Source of the DNA: Leptolyngbya sp. BC1307
Lineage (GTDB): Bacteria > Cyanobacteriota > Cyanobacteriia > Phormidesmidales > Phormidesmidaceae
Reading direction: 5' to 3'
Assembly: GCF_002286735.1 (NCBI RefSeq)
Contig: NZ_NRTA01000026.1
Span: 1 to 57,235, forward strand
Length of the DNA: 57,235 nucleotides
Made by a program: the position numbers and the translations under genes. Under the pieces are notes generated by a model. That model saw only the letters and a list, made by a program, of their open reading frames with translations. It did no database searches and was not told where the DNA came from. Shown one piece after another: positions 51,832 to 57,235 of the stretch. Every line of letters starts with the position of its first letter. The first letter of the stretch is position 1.

Positions 51832-52714
51832 AGGCAGCCATTACCGTTTGCCGGTAAACCTGCATTCCCAAAAACATCAAATGGCTATCGACTTGAACCC
51901 TGGAGGCAATCTCTGGGGTTTTCTGCTGAAGCAGGGTATACAGCAAAGGAGCATCCCCACCTGTGAAAACGACCTTGCCCTGAGGAAATTGTTGCCACCA
52001 GTCAATCAGATAGTCAGTGACAGCGGCGATCGCCCCGTAGGCCAGTCCGCTAGCGATCGCCCCAGCCGTATCGGTCGCCCACCGTTCTGGCAGTATTGCT
52101 GGCAGCGCCGAAGTCACTGCCGAAGTCATCTTTTGAGAATCTGCTGCTTCAGAGCGGGATTGACTAAAGGCGATTGCTTCGGCCAGTGCCGCCGTCTTTT
52201 GAGTGAGCGCCTGCTCTTGCAAGCGGATGCCCGGTAAAATTGCCCCGCCGTATACCGTTAGTTGACCCGCCTGACTAATGCCAGCGGTAAACGTCAAAGC
52301 AGTGCCACCATCGACTACGAGCACCGGCCAACCGACAGTACTGCCTGCCCCCAGCAGATTAATAGCGCGGTCAACGCCCAGCGTGGGATAGAGATTTGCC
52401 AAAGGAATATGCGATCGCCGGACCGTTTGCACCGATGGGTCACTCGCCCACAGCGCAGTCTGCGCCGGCACAACTGAAGCAATCCATAGCGCTGACGGTA
52501 GTAGGGCCATCTGAGGTAAACCCGACTCTGCGAGCAGCGTCAGCCCATCTACTTGCTGCCAGGCTTCCGCCTGGAACCCATGCTCGATTAGCTGGCTGAC
52601 TATCTCAGCCGGCAGAGGCGGTGTATGCCAGGTGCCGACCAGCCTTTCCTGATCAAAAAAACCCCAGTGCAGGCGAGTATTGCCAACGACGAGAGCTAGC
52701 CAGGCTGTTGCCAT
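51809..52714 (-). CDS. coaX: Pantothenate kinase, type III
   Basis: A 301-residue type III pantothenate kinase that catalyses the first step of coenzyme A synthesis. Family motifs: VVGNTRLHWG near residue 9 (the usual DxGNT P-loop-like motif has Val in place of Asp, seen in other cyanobacterial CoaX as I recall), GVDRAINLLGA near residue 113 and VVDGGTALTFT near residue 132. YGGAILPGIRLQ lies near residue 154 and VVFTGGDAPLL near the end. It depends on a monovalent cation and ATP. The gene is four bases downstream of lpxD on the same strand, so they are probably co-transcribed and translationally coupled. The 3' end overlaps the M48 gene by 23 bases. Confidence 0.9.
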   Translation of the reverse strand: MATAWLALVVGNTRLHWGFFDQERLVGTWHTPPLPAEIVSQLIEHGFQAEAWQQVDGLTLLAESGLPQMALLPSALWIASVVPAQTALWASDPSVQTVRRSHIPLANLYPTLGVDRAINLLGAGSTVGWPVLVVDGGTALTFTAGISQAGQLTVYGGAILPGIRLQEQALTQKTAALAEAIAFSQSRSEAADSQKMTSAVTSALPAILPERWATDTAGAIASGLAYGAIAAVTDYLIDWWQQFPQGKVVFTGGDAPLLYTLLQQKTPEIASRVQVDSHLMFLGMQVYRQTVMAASTATAQY

Positions 52715-52718
52715 CAGA

Positions 52719-53792
52719 CTAATCTTGCCCTAGCTGGCGCTGCAGTTGCTTGATCGCCTTGGCCATTTCCGGCAGTCGTTTCATCAGCAGCGCCGACCTG
52801 AGAAAAAGCTTGTGCGGCAGAGCGGGTGAACCCGAGACGGCCTCGCCTGGGGGCACATCGCCGTAGATACCTGCCTGCGCGTGAAGAATTGCGCCTTTAC
52901 CAATATGGGCCTGGTTAGCAATCCCGACCTGACCGGCTAAGATCGCCCGGTCGCCAATAGTTACCCCACCGGCCATGCCCACCTGACCGGCCATCACCAC
53001 GGCTTCTCCGATCTGACAGCCGTGAGCGACATGTACCATATTGTCAATTTTGGTATTGCGGCCAATTCGGGTTTCGCCAACGGCTGGCCGGTCTACGGTA
53101 GCGTTACAGCCAATTTCGACGCCGTCTTCGATGACGGTGATGCCAGACTGGTGCATCTTCTCCCAGCCCGCAGCGGTCGGCACAAAGCCAAACCCCTCTG
53201 AGCCAATCACCGCACAGCTATGAATGACACAGTTAGCACCAATTTGGGTGCGCTCGTGAATCACGCAGTTGGCATGGAGCGTGGTGCCTGCGCCAATGCT
53301 GGCCCCTGGGTAAACGACAGCGTTCGGGTGAATGCAGACGCGATCGCCCACCTCAACCTGCGCCTGGATGACCACGTGAGGACCAATGCCCACATCTTTG
53401 CCAATTTTGGCGGTTGGGTCGATCACAGCGCTGGGATGAATGCCGCTCGGTAGCCGATAGGGCTGGTAAAACAAGTCAATGACGCGCGCAAAGGCCAGCC
53501 GAGAATTTTTAACGCTGACCCAGGCTTTACCGCGATCGCTTGCCTGAGCTTGCAGAATCGGGTCGCCAGGTAAAATCAGAGCGCCTGCCTCAGTTGTCTC
53601 CACAAAGCGGGCAAACTTGCCCCCCTCGACGTAGCTAAGCGTACTGTCACTGGCGGTTTGAATAGCCGCTAGCCCCTCAATTTGGCGATCGCCCTCCACC
53701 TCAGCCGCTTCCTCGCCCGGCTGACTCACCGCCACCAAGCTCGATGCGGTGACTTCATCACCTAGCGCCGCCACAATCTGGCTAAACTTCAT
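52719..53792 (-). CDS. lpxD: UDP-3-O-acylglucosamine N-acyltransferase
   Basis: A 357-residue left-handed beta-helix acyltransferase that adds the second acyl chain to UDP-3-O-acyl-glucosamine in lipid A synthesis. The N-terminal uridine-binding domain (about residues 1-100) is followed by hexapeptide repeats (about 105-310, with GIHPSAVIDPTAKIGKDVGIGPHVVIQ and later IGRNTKIDNMVHVAHGCQIG). The His in HVAHGCQ is the expected catalytic base. The helical C-terminal extension (FLRSALLMKRLPEMAKAIKQLQ) is typical. GGGAGG lies shortly before the ATG at 53792. It stands between rlmD (upstream) and coaX (downstream) in a tight minus-strand run. Confidence 0.93.
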   Translation of the reverse strand: MKFSQIVAALGDEVTASSLVAVSQPGEEAAEVEGDRQIEGLAAIQTASDSTLSYVEGGKFARFVETTEAGALILPGDPILQAQASDRGKAWVSVKNSRLAFARVIDLFYQPYRLPSGIHPSAVIDPTAKIGKDVGIGPHVVIQAQVEVGDRVCIHPNAVVYPGASIGAGTTLHANCVIHERTQIGANCVIHSCAVIGSEGFGFVPTAAGWEKMHQSGITVIEDGVEIGCNATVDRPAVGETRIGRNTKIDNMVHVAHGCQIGEAVVMAGQVGMAGGVTIGDRAILAGQVGIANQAHIGKGAILHAQAGIYGDVPPGEAVSGSPALPHKLFLRSALLMKRLPEMAKAIKQLQRQLGQD

Positions 53793-53829
53793 TTGTGCCT
53801 CCCTCTATCGGTACACACCTCGTTCGCCA

Positions 53830-55269
53830 TTAAGCTACCAGAAAGGCTGCGCACTCTACATGGGCAGTCTGCGGGAAAAAGTCGGCAGGCTGCACCCGGC
53901 TGACCCGGTAGCCCCCTTCTTCGCAAAGCACCTTCAGGTCGCGGGCCAGCGTCGCCGGGTTACAGCTCACGTAAACAATTCGCTGCGGTTTAATTGCGAT
54001 CAGCGCCGCTAGCACCGTCGGTTCACAGCCTTTGCGGGGCGGGTCTAGCAGCACGACATCGGGCGTTATATCCAGGTTTGGCAATAGTTCTGCGACATCA
54101 CCAATTTTGAATTCGGCGTTCTCAATTTGGTTGAGCGCTGCGTTTTTTTCAGCCTGGGTCACCGATTCGGTGAGTGATTCTAAACCGATACAGCGCTTCG
54201 CCTGACGAGCCAGCGGCAGGGTAAAAGTGCCCACCCCGCAATAGGCATCTACCAGTGTTTCTTCGCCCGTCAGCGCCAGTTCTGCCTGTATGTGCGCTAG
54301 CAGCCGCTCTGCCTGTACGGTATTCACCTGAAAAAAGGTGCTGGGCTGGATGTGAAAGGTGAGCCCGGCAAATTCCTCTTCTAAATAAGACTGTCCGGCG
54401 ATGCAGTAGGTATCGGGGCCAAAAATAGCGTTCGTCTTCTTCCAGTTGAGGTTAACCAGCACGCCGACCACATTAGGATACCGGTTCATCCACTGCTGCG
54501 CCTGCTCGTGAATGCCTTTGAGCTTGACTGAGCGGCTCACCAGCGTCAGCAAAATCTGCCCGGTGCGTCGGCCCACGCGCAGCGATAAGTGCTTCAAATG
54601 TCCTCTGTGCAGCTTTTCGTCGTAGATCTTCCACTGGCGAGCTTGCAGATCTTGCTTGACTTCGGCTAGCAGCGGATCGAGGCGATCATCCTGCACTGGG
54701 CACTGGTTGAGATTTACCAGGCGGTGCGAGCCTTTGCGGTAGTAGCCAGCTTTTACATCCTGGGTTTGCGATCGCCCCAGCGGATAGGTCGCCTTATTGC
54801 GATAGCTCAGCTGCTCTGCTGAAGCCATCACCGGATCAACCGGCACACCCTCCAACTTGCCAATTCGCGCTAGCGCATCTACTACCAGATGATGCTTAGC
54901 TGCTAGCTGCGCTTCGTAGCCCACCGGCTGCCACTGACAGCCGCCGCATTTATCGGCCACCATACAGGCAGGTCTCACCCGCTGCGGCGAGGGCTTGACG
55001 ATGCCTGCTGGGATGCCAAAGCCATGAGTGGCTTTCACCCGGGTCAGCTTCACGCGCATGATATCGCCGGGCACAGTGTTAGGCACAAACACGACGCGGT
55101 CTTCCCAGCGACCGACCCCATCACCACCATTGCTCAGATCGGTGATGGTCATTTTCAATATCTCCCCCTGCTGCCATTTAGGTTGGGGCGGCTCGGCTGG
55201 CCATATCTTCTGTGACCCGCTCTCTACAGAGTCTGGCTGATGTTGGGGTGAGGGTAGTGGAGAGGTCAT
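53830..55269 (-). CDS. rlmD: 23S rRNA (uracil-5-)-methyltransferase RlmD/RumA
   Basis: A 479-residue RNA m5U methyltransferase. An N-terminal TRAM domain (GEILKMTITDLSNGGDGVGRW near residue 38) is followed by the [4Fe-4S] cysteine cluster (CMVADKCGGCQWQ near residue 110). The SAM-binding LVDAYCGVGTFTLPLAR and the catalytic DPPRKGC with YVSCNPATLARDL come next. It methylates U1939 (or U747) of 23S rRNA in the cytoplasm. The closely related TrmA lacks the iron-sulfur cluster, so RlmD or RlmC is preferred. ATG at 55269; a GTG at 55275 is also possible. It is the first gene of a minus-strand run with lpxD and coaX. Confidence 0.9.
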   Translation of the reverse strand: MTSPLPSPQHQPDSVESGSQKIWPAEPPQPKWQQGEILKMTITDLSNGGDGVGRWEDRVVFVPNTVPGDIMRVKLTRVKATHGFGIPAGIVKPSPQRVRPACMVADKCGGCQWQPVGYEAQLAAKHHLVVDALARIGKLEGVPVDPVMASAEQLSYRNKATYPLGRSQTQDVKAGYYRKGSHRLVNLNQCPVQDDRLDPLLAEVKQDLQARQWKIYDEKLHRGHLKHLSLRVGRRTGQILLTLVSRSVKLKGIHEQAQQWMNRYPNVVGVLVNLNWKKTNAIFGPDTYCIAGQSYLEEEFAGLTFHIQPSTFFQVNTVQAERLLAHIQAELALTGEETLVDAYCGVGTFTLPLARQAKRCIGLESLTESVTQAEKNAALNQIENAEFKIGDVAELLPNLDITPDVVLLDPPRKGCEPTVLAALIAIKPQRIVYVSCNPATLARDLKVLCEEGGYRVSRVQPADFFPQTAHVECAAFLVA

Positions 55270-55275
55270 AGTCAC

Positions 55276-55621
55276 TTTTGAAGTTGGCGAGCTGGGACTG
55301 GCGAGATAGGATGACGCCGGGTATCAGGCGAATTGATCTAAACGCTCAGCCTCTCAGTATGGCGCATTTATTCTCTATCGTTTTTCTCTGTGGCGCGTAA
55401 ATCGGGTCAATTGTGGCTTCAGCAGCTTCTCAATAATAAGAATTAGTCATGTGCTTAACATTTCTTGAGGCTTTTCTAAGGTGAGGCTTTACCGCGCTTC
55501 TCTTTGCTTGTAGAGGCTTATAGAGATCGGATTATGACAAAACTGAGAGCGATCGCTTTCCTTGACGACCCCGAAGTCGCTAAACTGTGAATATCAATAG
55601 AGTCACCGCAATCTAAAAATT
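55276..55621. other. Gap upstream of apcD
   Basis: No protein-coding gene of size is present. A 18-codon ATG frame lies at 55534-55590 (MTKLRAIAFLDDPEVAKL), spanning a GCGATCGC site, and stops 31 bases before apcD. A TTGACG at 55562-55567 lacks a matching -10 at standard distance. The apcD promoter should be here but is not assigned. Confidence 0.45.
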
Positions 55622-56110
55622 ATGTCTGTTGTCAGCCAAGTAATTCTCAATGCAGATGACGAGTTGCGCTACCCCACTAGCGGCGAACTCAAGGGTATTG
55701 AAAACTTTCTCAAGACCGGCAATCAGCGGATGCGGATTGCTCAAACGCTAGCGGATAACGAAAAGAAAATTGTTTCTCAAGCTAGCAGTTCGCTCTGGAA
55801 AATCCGCCCAGACTTCATTGCCAAAGGCGGTAACGCCTACGGTCAAAAGCAGCGCGCCCTATGTCTGCGTGACTACGGCTGGTATCTAAGGCTAATTACC
55901 TACAGCCTCATCGCTGGCGACAAAGACCCCATTGAGAACATCGGTCTGATCGGCGTGCGCGAAATGTACAATGCGCTGGATGTCCCTGTTCCTGGCATGG
56001 TAGAAGCTATTCGCTGCCTTAAAGACGCTTCTCTCAAGCTGATGAGCGAGGAAGACGCCGCTGAAGCCGCCCCTTACTTCGACTACATCATTCAGGCCAT
56101 GTCTTCCTAG
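55622..56110 (+). CDS. apcD: Allophycocyanin alpha-B subunit
   Basis: A 162-residue phycobiliprotein of the ApcD type. It is a core subunit that acts as a terminal emitter of the phycobilisome, passing excitation mainly to photosystem I and to state transitions. The chromophore cysteine is C81 in [10 protein letters not shown]. The start [22 protein letters not shown], and the GNAYGQKQ and [19 protein letters not shown] segments, fit ApcD rather than ApcA. The gene stands alone with ATG at 55622 and no strong ribosome binding site. A strong terminator follows 45 bases after the stop. psbA lies about 1 kb further on the same strand. Confidence 0.94.
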   Translation: MSVVSQVILNADDELRYPTSGELKGIENFLKTGNQRMRIAQTLADNEKKIVSQASSSLWKIRPDFIAKGGNAYGQKQRALCLRDYGWYLRLITYSLIAGDKDPIENIGLIGVREMYNALDVPVPGMVEAIRCLKDASLKLMSEEDAAEAAPYFDYIIQAMSS

Positions 56111-56154
56111 GCTTGCTCGCTATCAAGATTGGCTAAAAGTCGATGCTAAGGGCT

Positions 56155-56184
56155 GGGGGGAGTGTTGTGCGCTTCCCCCTTTTT
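56155..56184 (+). terminator. Intrinsic terminator after apcD
   Basis: GGGGGGAGTG (56155-56164) and CGCTTCCCCC (56070+ at 56170-56179) pair over ten bases including two G-T wobbles, with loop TTGTG, followed by a five-T run. It lies 45 bases after the apcD stop. Confidence 0.85.
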
Positions 56185-56282
56185 GTGAGCGATCGCGATC
56201 GCCGCTGTAATCTTGCGGGTGTAGTGAGTACATCTGTACGTTTAATTTGAGATATCCTTAAGCCACAGCGCGTTAGCTAGCT

Positions 56283-56939
56283 ATGGTCTATTCTTCTCGT
56301 ACAGCCTCCAGCTCTAGATCACTCGGCCCAACCGCCACGACCTGTCTGGGTAGAGTCGTCAAATCTAACTCTCACTGCGACTATGTCGTTCAGCTCGACA
56401 CCCACAACGACGTTGAGAATCCGCCGCAGATTGAAGACTACGGGTTTGGACAGTTTGTAAAATTTGACAGCCATCGGCATTGGGCCGTGGGCATTGTGTA
56501 TGACTCTCAGCTGTTTAATTCAGCTTTTCTCAACAGCGGACCCCGGCTTACGAGCGCCCCCGATCCAATGTTTACGCCCGACTTAATCCAGGACACCTGC
56601 ATTCTACTGAATATCGTTTTAGTGGGTAGTTTGCAGCTAGGCGACCCGCATAGCTACGGGCTGCACGGCATTCCCAGAGTGGTGGTGCCGGCTAATACAC
56701 CGGTTTGCCGAATGAACACTGCTGAGATTCACAGCTTTCATCGGTCTGCCGAGGGTAAGCCGCAGTTCGCCTATTATGGTCATCTGCTACGGGCTGGCGG
56801 CGGATTTGCCGCCCAACTTACTCAGCAAGTACTCGCTGAGCTAATTGCGACAGAGCTATTTTCTGGAGCAGATCAAAGAGCGCTTCAGGTCTTGTGTAAA
56901 GAACTCTCATGGAAAAGCACCATGGGCGCTATTCGCTGA
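56283..56939 (+). CDS. Conserved hypothetical protein, possible HAS-barrel-like domain
   Basis: A 218-residue soluble protein. The first half is beta-rich (CLGRVVKSNSHCDYVVQLD, YGFGQFVKFDSHRHWAVGIVYDS). It resembles the short barrel-like domain seen in some cyanobacterial hypothetical proteins and at the start of HerA-type ATPases. The second half is mixed (LLNIVLVGSLQLGD, PVCRMNTAEIHSFH, and a helical C-terminal QQVLAELIATELFSGADQ). No catalytic motif is visible. The family and function are not certain. ATG at 56283. It sits between apcD and psbA on the plus strand, and a role near photosynthesis cannot be inferred from that alone. Confidence 0.6.
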   Translation: MVYSSRTASSSRSLGPTATTCLGRVVKSNSHCDYVVQLDTHNDVENPPQIEDYGFGQFVKFDSHRHWAVGIVYDSQLFNSAFLNSGPRLTSAPDPMFTPDLIQDTCILLNIVLVGSLQLGDPHSYGLHGIPRVVVPANTPVCRMNTAEIHSFHRSAEGKPQFAYYGHLLRAGGGFAAQLTQQVLAELIATELFSGADQRALQVLCKELSWKSTMGAIR

Positions 56940-57038
56940 GCGGCGTAACCTGTCTACTAGCCGTCAGCAAACGGGCGAAACCCTTACAGAAGTGAGTACT
57001 CCTTAAGGCAGACATCAGCGCTACTGAAGATTAATGCC

Positions 57039-57067
57039 TTGAAATATTCCGTTACATTTGCTATGAT
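57039..57067 (+). promoter_or_regulatory. psbA promoter
   Basis: TTGAAA (57039-57044) and TATGAT (57062-57067) are separated by exactly 17 bases, close to the sigma-70 consensus. The predicted transcription start near 57074 would leave a leader of about 65 bases before the psbA ATG, as is common for cyanobacterial psbA genes. Confidence 0.7.
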
Positions 57068-57139
57068 AAGTACATCGGTGAGATAAACGCTCTTTTTCGA
57101 AGCGTCCTCATCCATACGTACCTAATTACTGGAATAATA

Positions 57140-57235
57140 ATGACTACTACACTACAGACACGCCAAAGCGCGTCGCTGTGGGAGCAGTTTTGTCAGTGGG
57201 TCACCAGCACCGAAAACCGCCTCTATGTAGGTTGG
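57140..57235 (+). CDS. psbA: Photosystem II D1 protein, N-terminal part
   Basis: The first 32 codons of D1, the PSII reaction-centre protein that binds P680, the manganese cluster ligands and the QB site in the thylakoid membrane. The sequence [20 protein letters not shown], then [12 protein letters not shown], matches the highly conserved D1 N-terminus. The gene runs off the right edge, so its isoform (the residue at position 130 is not visible) cannot be decided. A short GGA element lies six bases before the ATG. A consensus promoter is present upstream. The CDS is partial only because of the window end. Confidence 0.96.
   Translation, partial: MTTTLQTRQSASLWEQFCQWVTSTENRLYVGW

Noticed and set aside
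55562-55586. TTGACG/TAAACT considered as the apcD promoter
   Set aside because: The spacing is only 13 bases, too short for a sigma-70 promoter.

Overview
This window is chromosomal DNA from a cyanobacterium. It carries an allophycocyanin alpha-B subunit gene (apcD), the first 32 codons of a photosystem II D1 gene (psbA) at the right edge, several cyanobacteria-typical families (DUF1830, DUF4079, DUF4330, DUF6761, CCB2/CCB4-like, LabA-like NYN), and frequent GCGATCGC (HIP1) octamers. A complete glucosylglycerol locus suggests a moderately halotolerant, marine or brackish strain. The mix of families looks Leptolyngbya-like, but the genus is an inference.

Layout. 0-6 kb: glyoxalase II, an unrecognised AT-richer gene, ribosomal protein L9, and a replicative helicase gene (dnaB) interrupted by two full-length inteins. 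6-14 kb: compatible-solute locus with gghA-glpK-stpA on the minus strand and ggpS divergent on the plus strand. 14-18 kb: pentapeptide-repeat protein, DICT plus HD-type signalling protein, B12-binding radical SAM protein. 18.8-24.5 kb: small conserved cyanobacterial proteins, an orphan ABC ATPase, a response regulator with Glu at the phospho-acceptor site, and a BolA/monothiol glutaredoxin pair. 24.5-34 kb: subtilase with P-domain, acyltransferase, tRNA adenosine deaminase, UvrD/PcrA helicase, a VOC protein, MidA-like methyltransferase, HtpX. 34-38 kb: phosphoglycerate kinase, universal stress protein, RbgA-like GTPase. 37.6-42.2 kb: a glycan-export group made of two glycosyltransferases around an ABC exporter whose C-terminus resembles a histidine-kinase dimerisation domain. 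42-55 kb: cell-envelope genes (amidase, TolQ/ExbB-like, DUF2993, LptC, S13 carboxypeptidase, LpxD), with CoaX, RlmD, an M48 protease and a cytochrome b6 cofactor-assembly protein. 55.6-57.2 kb: apcD, a conserved hypothetical and psbA.

How genes work together. GgpS and StpA make glucosylglycerol from ADP-glucose and glycerol-3-phosphate. GghA hydrolyses it and GlpK re-phosphorylates the released glycerol, so synthesis and recycling sit in one locus. BolA and the CGFS glutaredoxin are a known iron-sulfur partnership. LpxD and LptC belong to outer-membrane lipid A/LPS-type biosynthesis and transport.

The most unusual features are the two inteins (the first with a Cro/C1-type helix-turn-helix between its LAGLIDADG motifs), the degenerate HisKA-like tail on the ABC exporter, several small ORFs shorter than 60 codons in gaps, a truncated gene remnant beside the VOC gene, and many perfect 9-15 bp tandem duplications in gaps. 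Two of those duplications copy the stop codon of the preceding gene. No rRNA, tRNA, CRISPR array or insertion sequence was recognised.
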